A stretch of DNA of 64,000 bases from Bacteroidota bacterium (GCA_030679145.1 JAUXTU010000110.1:1-64000); one strand, 5' to 3'. Counted from the first letter of the stretch, positions 24,306-33,190 are shown. Numbers and translations are program-made. Notes: generated by a model from the letters alone, not told the origin.

Positions 24306-26270
24306 ATGCTCGCTCTAAATAACCTTACCGTAAACTTTGGCGAACGATATTTGTTCGACGATATTTCATTCACTGTTAATCCGCACGACCGCATTGGGCT
24401 TGTTGGCAGCAACGGCGCAGGCAAATCCACGCTGATGAAGATCATCGCCGGCATCGATCCGCCGATGGAAGGAAGCATCAGCAAAGCGCGGTTTGTTTCG
24501 GTCGGCTATCTGCCGCAGGATGCGGTGGTTGATTCCGACGCATCGCTCTATACTGAGGTCGAGTCCGCATTTGAAGATGTGCTCATGATCGAGCAGGAAC
24601 TGAACGAAGCGTACGAAAAACTTGCGGTGACCGATCATACCAGCGAAGAGTATATGGAACTGCTGGAGATCATCGGCGAACTTCAGCATAAGCAGGAAGA
24701 GGCGGATGCATTCCGGTTGAAATCGAAAATTGAAACAGTGCTGCTCGGTCTCGGCTTTACAATGGACGATATGGTGAAGAACGTCCGCGCATTCAGCGGC
24801 GGCTGGCAGATGCGTATTGCGCTGGCGAAATTATTATTGAAAGAACCTTCCGTTCTTCTTCTGGACGAACCGACGAACCATCTTGATATTGAATCGCTGC
24901 AATGGCTGGAAGATTATCTGCGCAACTACAACGGCGCCATCATGCTCATCTCTCACGACCGCGCATTTCTGGATTCGCTGACGAAAAAAACATGCGCACT
25001 CTCGCTCGGTAATATGGAGATCTATGCGGGAAATTATTCCTTCTATGAAAAGGAACGGGTCTTCCGAAAAGAGCTGATGGTGAATGCGAAGAAGAATCAG
25101 GAATCGCAGTTGAAGCAGACGCAGGATTTCATCGACCGTTTCCGGTACAAAGCAAGTAAAGCGCGTCAGGTGCAGAGCCGCGTGAAGCAGATGGAAAAAG
25201 TGGAGATGATCGAGATCGAAGATGAAGAGGATGAAATTCGTTTTCATTTTCCCGTTGCTCAGCCAAGCGGACGCGTAGTGATGGAGTTGAAGCATATTGA
25301 TAAATCGTATCCTTCGCCGACCGGCGAGAATGTTGTCTATCGCGATCTTACATATACATTCGAGCGCGGCGACAGAATTGCGATCGTTGGTGTGAACGGT
25401 GCAGGAAAATCGACCATCTCAAAAATTGCGGCAGGAGTTGAGCCGTTCCAAAAAGGAGAGCGGATTGAAGGATACAATGTTATCGTATCGTACTTCGCGC
25501 AGCATCAGGCGGATGAATTGGATCTGAACAAAGAAGTTTTGCAGACTGTGGATGATGTTGCAGAGGGAGAAATTCGGACGAGACTTCGTTCCATTCTTGG
25601 TTCATTCCTTTTTAAAGGGGATGATGTGTTTAAGAAAGTGAAAGTCCTTTCCGGCGGCGAAAAAAGCCGACTGGCATTGGCGAAAATGCTCCTTGCTCCG
25701 GCAAACTTTCTGATCATGGACGAACCGACGAACCATCTGGATATGCGTTCCAAAAAAGTTCTGCAGGAAGCGTTGAAGGAATTTGACGGAACATATCTGA
25801 TCGTTTCGCACGACCGCTCATTTTTGGATGAGATCGTGAACAAAGTATTGGAAGTGTCGCACAACGGTGTGAAGACATATCTCGGTAACGTGAGCGATTA
25901 TATTGCGAAGAAGAAAATCGAAAAAAAGCAATTGTCAGTTGACAATGCGCAATTCAAAAAAGATAACCCAAAACCTGAAACTCGAAACTCGAAACCTGAA
26001 GTTGAAAATCAAAAGATAAAAGGGAAAAGTGAAACGGAAAAATCGAAGAAGAATCCTCATCAGTTGAAGAAGAAATTGGAGCAGGTGGAGAAAGATATTT
26101 CGTATGCTGAAGAACAAAAAGCGACGCTGGAAAAGAAAATGGGGAGCGACGAGTTCATCAAATATCCGCTAAAAGCAAAGACGATCTCCACGGAGTACGA
26201 TACGGTGACAAAAAAACTGAACGCATTGATGGAAGAGTGGGAGAAGGTTTCTGCGGAGATAGAGAATTGA
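24306..26270 (+). CDS. ABC-F family ATPase with a repeat-derived linker
   Basis: 654 residues with two ABC domains and no membrane segments: Walker A 'GSNGAGKS' (34-41), signature 'FSGGWQMRIALAK', Walker B 'LLLDEPTNHLD'; second Walker A 'GVNGAGKS' (about 362) and 'LSGGEKSRLALAK'. ABC-F proteins bind the ribosomal E site and modulate stalled translation or antibiotic binding; the subgroup (Uup/YdiF-like) is suggested by the C-terminal coiled coil (about 580-654). Residues about 540-575, between the second ATPase and the coiled coil, are a low-complexity insert whose DNA matches an intergenic repeat. No Shine-Dalgarno is obvious before ATG. Confidence 0.92.
   Translation: MLALNNLTVNFGERYLFDDISFTVNPHDRIGLVGSNGAGKSTLMKIIAGIDPPMEGSISKARFVSVGYLPQDAVVDSDASLYTEVESAFEDVLMIEQELNEAYEKLAVTDHTSEEYMELLEIIGELQHKQEEADAFRLKSKIETVLLGLGFTMDDMVKNVRAFSGGWQMRIALAKLLLKEPSVLLLDEPTNHLDIESLQWLEDYLRNYNGAIMLISHDRAFLDSLTKKTCALSLGNMEIYAGNYSFYEKERVFRKELMVNAKKNQESQLKQTQDFIDRFRYKASKARQVQSRVKQMEKVEMIEIEDEEDEIRFHFPVAQPSGRVVMELKHIDKSYPSPTGENVVYRDLTYTFERGDRIAIVGVNGAGKSTISKIAAGVEPFQKGERIEGYNVIVSYFAQHQADELDLNKEVLQTVDDVAEGEIRTRLRSILGSFLFKGDDVFKKVKVLSGGEKSRLALAKMLLAPANFLIMDEPTNHLDMRSKKVLQEALKEFDGTYLIVSHDRSFLDEIVNKVLEVSHNGVKTYLGNVSDYIAKKKIEKKQLSVDNAQFKKDNPKPETRNSKPEVENQKIKGKSETEKSKKNPHQLKKKLEQVEKDISYAEEQKATLEKKMGSDEFIKYPLKAKTISTEYDTVTKKLNALMEEWEKVSAEIEN
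25927..26010. repeat. intergenic-type repeat inside the ABC-F coding region
   Basis: 25927-25953 matches the intergenic repeat at 27371-27397 at 22 of 27 positions. The next part is a short direct repeat of 'gaaactc' and 'gaaacctgaa' units. It stays in frame and encodes a Lys/Asn/Pro/Glu-rich linker. Other copies of the aattgac-type repeat are at 24268-24296 and 29178-29205. Confidence 0.7.
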
Positions 26271-26274
26271 TTTC

Positions 26275-26472
26275 ACCACAGAGACACAAAGGCACAGAGG
26301 AGTTTACTTTAAAAAACTTTGTCATTGCGAGCCGTTCTTTGGTGAAGCAATCTTGTTTTTCAACTTAAGGAGATTGCTTCGGTCGCTTGGCTCCCTCGTA
26401 CCGAAGGGACTTCTTTGGAGCAAGGACCTTTTTCGTTAATAATAGTCTCTGTGGCTCCGTGCCTCTGTGGTT
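26275..26472. repeat. nested inverted-repeat element
   Basis: Outer arms 26275-26302 ('accacagagacac'...) and 26445-26472 (ending 'cctctgtggtt') are imperfect inverted repeats. They enclose a gtcattgcgag element (from 26321) with its own 'gaagcaatc/gattgcttc' arms. It fills the whole space between the ABC-F and transporter genes. Confidence 0.75.
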
Positions 26473-26483
26473 AAGAATAAAAT

Positions 26484-27368
26484 TTGCTAAAGACTAAAAA
26501 CATATCTGCACTCGGATGGATGCTCTTCAGCGCATTCTGTTTTGCGTTGATGGGCGCATTCACGCATTCCTTAAAAGATACATTCGACTGGCGCATCACC
26601 GGATTCGCGCGCGCGTTCATCAATTTTGTCTTTGTCGTTGCGCTGGCGTTTGCAACAAAAAAACCGTTGATCTTCAAAGCACCGTCGTCGTTATGGTGGA
26701 GAAGTTTAGTCGGCACACTGTCCATTCTCTGTACATTTTATATTTTTGCAAATCTTCCGCTTGCCGAAGCAACGTCGCTGGTTAATCTTGTTCCTATTTG
26801 GATGGCACTCATTGTTGCATTCGTCGGCAATCAATCCATTCCGCGTTCTGTGTTAATTTCCATCCTCTGCGGAATTGCGGGAGTGTATTTCATCCAGCAG
26901 CCCCATTTTGGGCAGGGAAATTTTGCAATTGTTGTTGGAATTTTTCAAGCGTTGTTTGCGGCGATTGCGGTATACAATCTTCACCGCACAAAACATCTTC
27001 ATCCCACAACCGTTGTCGCACATTTTACCGGAGTAGCGAGTGTGATAACATTTTTTGTTATGATCCCATCACTTCCGCATTTGATTGACGGAGCAAAATA
27101 TTCTTATCCCGTCATCGGTGCATTATTGGGTATCGGTCTTAGCGGAACAGCTGCGCAGCTTGCAATGACTCGTGCATATATGCTCGGCAATCCGGCACAG
27201 AATTCCACCGTCGGTCTTGCGCAAGTTGCATTCGCTACAGTCTTTGATATTGTGTGGTGGAATCGTTCATTCAGTCTTGAAACGGTCGCTGGAATTTTAC
27301 TCATTACCGTTCCAACGACATTTTTTGTGGCAAGAATCCAATTAAGGAACAGAGCGCAAAACATTTAA
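26484..27368 (+). CDS. EamA-type drug/metabolite transporter
   Basis: 294 residues with about ten membrane helices in two EamA repeats; 'FARAFINFVF' and 'ANLPLAEATSLVNLVPIWMAL' are typical. It is an inner-membrane exporter or importer of small metabolites with unknown substrate. The frame opens with TTG 26484, which keeps the first helix intact; ATG 26517 ('MLFSAFCFALMGAF') is the alternative. No clear ribosome site supports either, and the start directly abuts the nested repeat. Confidence 0.85.
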   Translation: MLKTKNISALGWMLFSAFCFALMGAFTHSLKDTFDWRITGFARAFINFVFVVALAFATKKPLIFKAPSSLWWRSLVGTLSILCTFYIFANLPLAEATSLVNLVPIWMALIVAFVGNQSIPRSVLISILCGIAGVYFIQQPHFGQGNFAIVVGIFQALFAAIAVYNLHRTKHLHPTTVVAHFTGVASVITFFVMIPSLPHLIDGAKYSYPVIGALLGIGLSGTAAQLAMTRAYMLGNPAQNSTVGLAQVAFATVFDIVWWNRSFSLETVAGILLITVPTTFFVARIQLRNRAQNI

Positions 27369-27370
27369 AA

Positions 27371-27405
27371 GCAATTGACAGTGGACAATGTATAATTGAC
27401 AATTT
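27371..27405. repeat. aattgacagt repeat
   Basis: This copy of the family found at 24268, 25927 and 29178 ends in an 'aattgacaattt' segment. The rest of the 27369-27615 gap has a hairpin atccttc/gaaggat at about 27508-27530 and no recognisable gene. Confidence 0.6.
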
Positions 27406-27615
27406 AGAGATTACAATTTAAGAACTAATGTTTTGCAGAATAAGAAAAACGGTTCATGGTGAGCAAGGCGCAGATTGAAATATTTAAGTCATCCTTCGAC
27501 GCATCCTTCAAAAAACGAAGGATTTACTCAGGACGAACGTTGTTTCTGCGCCGCGTCGAACTATTGTATCGCTGAAATTAAAGAAGAAGATCGTTTGAGG
27601 CTTTAAATGACCAAA

Positions 27616-27855
27616 TTATTTTCCGTTGAGCCATTGTTGAGCGCGTGAGATCGCTTCGTCGTGAGGTACGGTTTTTCCGGCAACGAAGTCGGATTCACCT
27701 TCGGCGACAGCCATTTTTTGATTTTCGGAAAGTGTATAGGAAGTTTCAACAATATTCTGTTTATCAATAAGATTTTGAATTGTTGACAGAAATGTCGGAT
27801 CTTCAATTGAAGAGATTTTATTGATAAGATAATTTTGCAATTCCAGTGTGCTCAT
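27616..27855 (-). CDS. antitoxin-like small protein without a toxin partner
   Basis: 79 residues: a helical N-terminus ('MSTLELQNYLINKISSIED') and the C-terminal 'VAEGESDFVAGKTVPHDEA'-type motif with 'QQWLNGK'. This matches small addiction-module antitoxins of Bacteroidota that normally precede a RelE/ParE toxin. No toxin frame is found downstream (27370-27615), so this is an orphan. It is divergent from the dGTPase gene with 55 bases between starts. ATG 27855 is preferred over the longer 27921 frame, which would overlap that gene. Confidence 0.65.
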   Translation of the reverse strand: MSTLELQNYLINKISSIEDPTFLSTIQNLIDKQNIVETSYTLSENQKMAVAEGESDFVAGKTVPHDEAISRAQQWLNGK

Positions 27856-27910
27856 AAATGTTCCATACTTCATCTGTAATGTAATATTGATCAAAGAAAA
27901 TAGCAACCAT

Positions 27911-29176
27911 ATGACCAACACATTCTACACTGATTTCGATACGCAATGCCGCGAAGAAGAACGGAAGCATGATTATCGTACGCCGTTCGAGCAGGACCGC
28001 GACCGTATTATTCACACTGCATCGTTCCGCAGACTGCAGGCGAAGACGCAGGTGTTTCTATCCGGCGAATATGATTTTTACCGCACGCGGTTGACGCATT
28101 CGCTTGAAGTTGCGCAGATCGGCCGGGCGATCTGTACGTATTTGCAAAGAAAAAGTGAGTTCTTCAATGAGACATTTTTCGTCGATGCAAATCTTGTTGA
28201 AGCCATCTGTCTTTCGCACGATCTCGGTCATCCGCCGTTTGGTCACGCAGGAGAAAGAACATTGCACGATGTGATGAAACCATTTGGAGGATTTGAAGGA
28301 AACGCGCAGACGTTGCGGTTGCTAACGGAAACGATCTATTCCGACAAAGTCTCACGCAAAGGAATGAACCCGACCCGTGCATTTCTTGATGGCGTGTTGA
28401 AATACAAAACGATGTACGGTGAATTGGAGAATCCGAAAAATCATTTCATCTATAATGAACAGAAACAATCTCTCAATTTTGTTTTTGAAGGATACGATGT
28501 CACAAAAGAAATTGCTGCAGGAAACAAGCGAGACAATTTCCGCAGTATTGAATGTCAGATCATGGATTGGTCAGACGACGTTGCATATTCGCTGAACGAT
28601 GTTGCGGATGGAATCCATTCCGGATTTATCACAAAATCGAAGATCGAGCAATGGGCTGAAAAACAATTGTTGAATGATGACCAGAAAGAAAGTCTAAAGA
28701 AATTGTATGCCGCAATGGACAACGGAAATGTCGAACGGCATCTTTCCGGAAAGATTGGAAAATATATCGAATCAGTTACGTTAGAAGAAGCAAATAATCC
28801 GATGAGCGGAAAAACGAATCGCTACCGATTCGATCTGTTAATTGATGAAAAAGCAAAACAGGAATCGAAGATGTTCAAACAATTGTCGCTCGATCTTGTC
28901 TTCCTTTCTCCGCAGCTGCATCAGGTGGAACGGAAAGGGGATTATCTATTGAAGAAGATATTCGATACATTTAAAGAGGCATACATCAACACCGATACGT
29001 TTTCCACCCATCTTCTTCCGCCGTACGTCGAACAGAATATGAAAAACGCTTCGCAGGTTGATCAGCGGGTTCGATTGATCTGCGATTATATTGCCGGAAT
29101 GACCGACGGCTTCGCGATCAGAACGTATAAACGCCTGTTCGATCCTGATTTTGGTTCATTGGTTGATTTGATTTAG
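27911..29176 (+). CDS. dgt: deoxyguanosinetriphosphate triphosphohydrolase-like protein
   Basis: 421 residues. The HD-domain residues lie in 'RLTHSLEVAQIGR' and 'CLSHDLGHPPFGHAGE', preceded by 'RTPFEQDRDRIIHTASFRRL', a signature of dGTPases. It hydrolyses dNTPs to nucleoside and tripolyphosphate, affecting dNTP balance; some relatives act in antiphage defence by depleting dNTPs. ATG 27911 gives the family N-terminus. An antitoxin-like gene is divergent and adjacent. Confidence 0.9.
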   Translation: MTNTFYTDFDTQCREEERKHDYRTPFEQDRDRIIHTASFRRLQAKTQVFLSGEYDFYRTRLTHSLEVAQIGRAICTYLQRKSEFFNETFFVDANLVEAICLSHDLGHPPFGHAGERTLHDVMKPFGGFEGNAQTLRLLTETIYSDKVSRKGMNPTRAFLDGVLKYKTMYGELENPKNHFIYNEQKQSLNFVFEGYDVTKEIAAGNKRDNFRSIECQIMDWSDDVAYSLNDVADGIHSGFITKSKIEQWAEKQLLNDDQKESLKKLYAAMDNGNVERHLSGKIGKYIESVTLEEANNPMSGKTNRYRFDLLIDEKAKQESKMFKQLSLDLVFLSPQLHQVERKGDYLLKKIFDTFKEAYINTDTFSTHLLPPYVEQNMKNASQVDQRVRLICDYIAGMTDGFAIRTYKRLFDPDFGSLVDLI

Positions 29177-29177
29177 A

Positions 29178-29280
29178 GCAATGGATAATTGACAATTGAA
29201 AATGATTAAAATCGTTGCCACAGATTTCACAGATTAAATTTGTAAAATTGTTTTTTGCTCTAATCTGTGGTATCTGTGAC
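29178..29280. repeat. repeat pair after the dGTPase gene
   Basis: 29178-29205 is an aattgac-family repeat. 29217-29236 and 29261-29280 are 20-base inverted arms ('cacagat..cacagatta') with 17 matches, forming a large hairpin between dgt and the rRNA methyltransferase gene. Confidence 0.7.
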
Positions 29281-29306
29281 ATTAAGTTTTTTACGAAACT
29301 GAATTA

Positions 29307-30749
29307 ATGAAAGTGATAATGGAATCTGAAAAAATAAAACTGCAATACGGCGACATCGTCGAACTTACAATCGAATCAACCGGATCCGAAGGGAAAAGTA
29401 TCGCGCGGTTGGACGGGCTCGTCGTTTTTGTTGAAGGAGCAGTAGCGGGTGACGTAGTGAAAGCGAAGATCGGAAAATCAAAGAAGAAATTTGCTGAAGC
29501 AAAAGTTATTGAAGTGATCAAACCATCTCCGCAGCGGATCGAAGCGCGCTGCAAATATTTCGGCATCTGCGGCGGATGCAAGTGGCAGCATGTGGAATAC
29601 AAAGCACAATTAGCATTCAAACATCAACAGGTGGTTGATGCGCTTGAGCGGATCGGCGGATTCAAAGATTTGAATATTCTGCCAATCGTTGGTTCGGAAG
29701 ATGTTTTTTATTATCGGAACAAATTGGACTTTTCGTTCAGTGAAAAGCCATGGTTGACTGAAAAAGATATGGAACTTCAAAAAGATGTAAATGTCCCGAA
29801 TCTTGCATTGGGCTTTCACGTTCCTCAGCGATGGGATAAAGTGTTGGATATCGACGAATGTTTCCTGCAGTCAGAACTGAGTACGGGAATCTTAAACGCT
29901 GTTCGCAAATTTGCGCTGGAGAACAATATCCCGGCATTTGAACCGGAAACAGAGAGCGGATATTTCCGCAATCTGGTGATCCGTGAAGGGAAAAATTCTG
30001 GCGACGTGATGGTGAATATCGTATCGTTTGAAGATTCACCGGAAGTAATGGAAAAATTGAGCAAGGAACTGCAAAAACAATTCCCCGAAATTACGACCAT
30101 CATCAATAACGTGACGAAAAGAAAATCGCAGGTTGCTGTCGGAGAATATGAAAAAGTGTATTACGGCGACGGCATTATTCATGACAAACTTGGGAAATAT
30201 AATTTTCAGATCTCGGCAAATTCATTCTTCCAGACGAACACGAAGCAGGCAGAGAAATTATATTCAATCGCAAAAGAATTTGCAGCGTTGAAACCGACCG
30301 ATGTGGTGTACGATCTCTATTGCGGAACAGGAAGCATCGGGATTTATATCTCCGATTCCGTAAAAGAAGTGATTGGAATTGAATTGGTGGAAAGCTCGAT
30401 CCAAAATGCAAAGAAGAATGCAGAATTGAACGGAATTGAGAATTGTGAATTCATTGCCGGCGATCTAAAAGATCTGTTGACCAAAGATAATGCGTGGAGA
30501 GAACAATACGCACATCCAAATATTATCATCGTAGATCCGCCGCGCAGTGGAATGCATCCAAAAGCGGTGGAAGAGTTAGGGAAGATGCAGGTTCCGTCGA
30601 TAGTGTATGTCAGCTGCAATCCCGCAACGCTTGCGCGTGATCTGCAACTGCTCTCGCCGTTTGGTTATGTGATCGAAAAAGTTCAGCCGGTAGATATGTT
30701 TCCGCACACCTATCATATTGAGTGCATAGCGAAAGTTGTGTTACGGTAA
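29307..30749 (+). CDS. rlmD: 23S rRNA (uracil-5)-methyltransferase, RlmD/RumA family
   Basis: 480 residues. An N-terminal TRAM domain (about 8-65) is followed by the iron-sulfur cysteine set 'CKYFGICGGCKWQH', then a Rossmann methyltransferase with 'DLYCGTGSIGIY', 'DPPRSGMHPKA' and the catalytic 'YVSCNPATLARDL'. The RlmD or RlmCD choice cannot be made from sequence alone. The start may be ATG 29307 or 29319. It is convergent with the barrel gene at 30765, 15 bases away. Confidence 0.9.
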   Translation: MKVIMESEKIKLQYGDIVELTIESTGSEGKSIARLDGLVVFVEGAVAGDVVKAKIGKSKKKFAEAKVIEVIKPSPQRIEARCKYFGICGGCKWQHVEYKAQLAFKHQQVVDALERIGGFKDLNILPIVGSEDVFYYRNKLDFSFSEKPWLTEKDMELQKDVNVPNLALGFHVPQRWDKVLDIDECFLQSELSTGILNAVRKFALENNIPAFEPETESGYFRNLVIREGKNSGDVMVNIVSFEDSPEVMEKLSKELQKQFPEITTIINNVTKRKSQVAVGEYEKVYYGDGIIHDKLGKYNFQISANSFFQTNTKQAEKLYSIAKEFAALKPTDVVYDLYCGTGSIGIYISDSVKEVIGIELVESSIQNAKKNAELNGIENCEFIAGDLKDLLTKDNAWREQYAHPNIIIVDPPRSGMHPKAVEELGKMQVPSIVYVSCNPATLARDLQLLSPFGYVIEKVQPVDMFPHTYHIECIAKVVLR

Positions 30750-30764
30750 TTGTCTCAAACGGAA

Positions 30765-31493
30765 TTACAGGATAAATGACAATCCCAAATTTAAAAATGC
30801 GCAGGATAACGTCAACTCCAAAGAGTTGACTTGCTTCGTCTTACTGTTCTCGAATTCGTAGAATCTTAACCCTCTGTATCCCCCTTCAAAATGTGCAGCT
30901 ATTGCCGAACTCAATTTTGGACTGATAATAATGCCGCATTGATATCCCAAAGCATTTCCGGTAAATGAATTTGAAAACCGCGATGTTCCCCCGTTTGTTG
31001 CAGCGATAGTATAATCCTCGTCACAGTTCCCCAGTGCAACGACCATTTCGGCAAAACATTGTATATCCTGTTTAGGAGTTGTAAATGCAGCCCCAACCGA
31101 AAACGGATAGATAGTATATCGTTCAATGATTGTAGTCTGCACGGTACCAATGACCGTTCCATCAATACCCGTTTCCTTAGCGGTCACATCGTATTGATAG
31201 CCAGTCATCATTTTACCGAATCTCAGGTGCAATGCTTTGTAATCATTCGCAGACAATAGAGTGAAAGTGGCGATCATTCCCTTCAAAGAAGTTACATCTT
31301 TGTCCTTTACCGAGAATTCGTTTGAACCTTTCAGTCGATGTTCGTCGCGGTTTTGAATGCCGGGGATATCAGTATTCCAATTATATGTAACAGTAAATCT
31401 GAAATTGAACTTTGCAACGGAATCAGCATCTATTTGCGAGAATACCAACTCGTGAATCGAAAAAAGAAAAAAACAAACCAAGAATAATTTCAT
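30765..31493 (-). CDS. outer-membrane beta-barrel-like protein, module copy 2
   Basis: 242 residues with a signal peptide ending near 'VFSQ', alternating hydrophobic strands and a C-terminal 'LGLSFIL'. The shared layout with the 31988-32740 product (including 'YTIYPFSVG' against 'YSLYPFSIG') shows a paralogue. It is probably an eight-stranded outer-membrane barrel; its function is unknown. It lies 6 bases after its partner lipoprotein gene and is the last gene of the minus-strand unit. Confidence 0.7.
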   Translation of the reverse strand: MKLFLVCFFLFSIHELVFSQIDADSVAKFNFRFTVTYNWNTDIPGIQNRDEHRLKGSNEFSVKDKDVTSLKGMIATFTLLSANDYKALHLRFGKMMTGYQYDVTAKETGIDGTVIGTVQTTIIERYTIYPFSVGAAFTTPKQDIQCFAEMVVALGNCDEDYTIAATNGGTSRFSNSFTGNALGYQCGIIISPKLSSAIAAHFEGGYRGLRFYEFENSKTKQVNSLELTLSCAFLNLGLSFIL

Positions 31494-31499
31494 CGGAAT

Positions 31500-31871
31500 C
31501 TATTTTTTTATTGCAGCAATTCGTTTAAATGTTTCCTCGGAATTGCCGACCTGCAGTTCTATATAATATAGTCCGGAGGGATTTTTATTGAAAGGTCTCC
31601 AATTTATTCGGAATTTTCCTGCAGAATGATTGTTTTTCTCCACAAGCAGCTCCACCAGTTCATTGAACCGGTCGTAAATAGCAACACGAACGCGCGGTCC
31701 TGACTGAGAGCTGAAGTTCGGCACGCCGTAATCGATCACGGTCGTGTCCGTGAACGGGTTTGGGAAATTTTGGCTTAATTCAAATGATTCAGGAGGAGGA
31801 TTATCGACCGCTTGCTCACCACATGAAGCGAGGAAAAATCCTATAATTATTGCAATGATGATGTTTCTCAT
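31500..31871 (-). CDS. small lipoprotein with a T9SS-sorting/FlgD-like Ig domain, module copy 2
   Basis: 123 residues: lipobox 'FFLASC' (about 11-17), then almost nothing but one Ig-like domain beginning 'SQNFPNPFTDTTVIDYGVP' and ending 'SGLYYIELQVG...FKRIAAIKK'. This is the fold and motif of the C-terminal sorting domain, here as the whole mature protein. A lipoprotein would go to the outer membrane rather than through T9SS, so the domain probably has a structural role. It is paralogous to 32750-33151. Confidence 0.75.
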   Translation of the reverse strand: MRNIIIAIIIGFFLASCGEQAVDNPPPESFELSQNFPNPFTDTTVIDYGVPNFSSQSGPRVRVAIYDRFNELVELLVEKNNHSAGKFRINWRPFNKNPSGLYYIELQVGNSEETFKRIAAIKK

Positions 31872-31987
31872 AGCGAAATTACGGCTTATTTTGATGCACG
31901 ATTCTATCTAAAATTTTTACGCTACTTTTCATCACTTTTTTTTGTGTGGAGGAGAATATTTGTCAGTGGAAGTAGAATCGTTTTACC

Positions 31988-32740
31988 TTAGAATCCGTAC
32001 GACAATCCTGCAGAAAGATTTATTCCATTGTAGTCCATTTCGACATTCTTTATCGAAACACCTTTCGCATCTCTAAATTCATCTATAACGATATACCGAT
32101 AACCAATATCAAGTGTTGCTCCCAGTGTTCGTTCAATCGGAATCACTTGCTGCAGGTTGATTCGAAAACCATATCCTTCTCCTTCGTACGTCGTTTCGGA
32201 ATTTGTATATCCTGGAACCGAAGTTTCCTGCGTGATCCGAGCAAGGGCATAAATGAATGCGATCTCTGCTTTTGCAATTGTTTTAAATAATACTGAACCA
32301 GTTCCAATAGAAAAAGGATATAATGAATAGCGGTATTTTGCTGTTGATTCAACCGCATCAATCACAGTGGGGCTTTGTGGCTGCGTGACATTGGTAAGAA
32401 ACGAAAATGAACGCAACGATGTCAGCATTTCAGCACGAAGCGTGATAAAGTTCGACAAATTTTTTGGACGATAGGAAAGCCATATTCCCCACTGCCCTGG
32501 TCTTGAAATAGGAAATTCATCGGTATCAAACATAGAATTATTAGTTTCAATCTGGTTATTAATTCTTTCGGGACTGATGAACGCAATCCCGCCAAAAATT
32601 CCAACACTTAGCATTGGGCGGGGAACTATAGCGAAAATCGTATCACGTTCTGTTGAGGATGATGAAAAGACATCATCATCTTGTGAAAATAGCGGAGTGA
32701 TTGAACAACACACAAGAACAGTAAAGAATATTTTTTTCAT
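31988..32740 (-). CDS. outer-membrane beta-barrel-like protein, module copy 1
   Basis: 250 residues with a signal peptide ('MKKIFFTVLVCCSITPLFS') and repeated amphipathic strands, ending in 'LSAGLSYGF' with the terminal Phe typical of barrel proteins inserted by BamA. It lies 9 bases downstream of its lipoprotein partner. Confidence 0.72.
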   Translation of the reverse strand: MKKIFFTVLVCCSITPLFSQDDDVFSSSSTERDTIFAIVPRPMLSVGIFGGIAFISPERINNQIETNNSMFDTDEFPISRPGQWGIWLSYRPKNLSNFITLRAEMLTSLRSFSFLTNVTQPQSPTVIDAVESTAKYRYSLYPFSIGTGSVLFKTIAKAEIAFIYALARITQETSVPGYTNSETTYEGEGYGFRINLQQVIPIERTLGATLDIGYRYIVIDEFRDAKGVSIKNVEMDYNGINLSAGLSYGF

Positions 32741-32749
32741 AAAAGTCCT

Positions 32750-33151
32750 CTATTTCTTTATTGCTAACACACGAATAATTACTGTCTGGGGTGATAATCC
32801 CTTCATTTCAATGGTATATGTCCCCGAAGGAACTTGAATTCCGCGTTTATTTTCTCCATCCCATTTTGTTGAATAATTGTTTGGCGCCATATTGCCGCTT
32901 GCCAACACTCGTAATTCTTGTCGGAAGTTATCATACACAATTACTGACACAAATGAGTTACTTCCTCCGGTGGCAGGAACACCATAATCTATTGTTGTTG
33001 TATCGGAAAAAGGATTCGGATAGTTTTGTTTCAAATAAAATGCCGGCGGTGCTGTTCCGTTTCCAGTTTGCGGACCGGTTGTTGGGTCAATGTTACAGGA
33101 AAAAAAAAGAAAAAATGATGAGCATAGAGAAAATAAAAAGAAGTTTTTCAT
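32750..33151 (-). CDS. small lipoprotein with a T9SS-sorting/FlgD-like Ig domain, module copy 1
   Basis: 133 residues: lipobox 'LFFSC' after a hydrophobic stretch, a Gly/Thr/Pro spacer, then the Ig-like domain 'KQNYPNPFSDTTTIDYGVP' to 'PQTVIIRVLAIKK'. It is the paralogue of 31500-31871 and forms the same gene pair with a following barrel. Confidence 0.75.
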   Translation of the reverse strand: MKNFFLFSLCSSFFLFFSCNIDPTTGPQTGNGTAPPAFYLKQNYPNPFSDTTTIDYGVPATGGSNSFVSVIVYDNFRQELRVLASGNMAPNNYSTKWDGENKRGIQVPSGTYTIEMKGLSPQTVIIRVLAIKK

Positions 33152-33190
33152 TGGGTCTCCGTAAATGTCTCTTAAAAAATTACAGAAACA

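Noticed and set aside
27420-27615. Possible remnant of a RelE/ParE toxin after the orphan antitoxin (a short 'IVRRGA'-like translation on the minus strand)
   Set aside because: The matching DNA merges into a dispersed hairpin repeat and the similarity is only a few residues, so no pseudogene is claimed.
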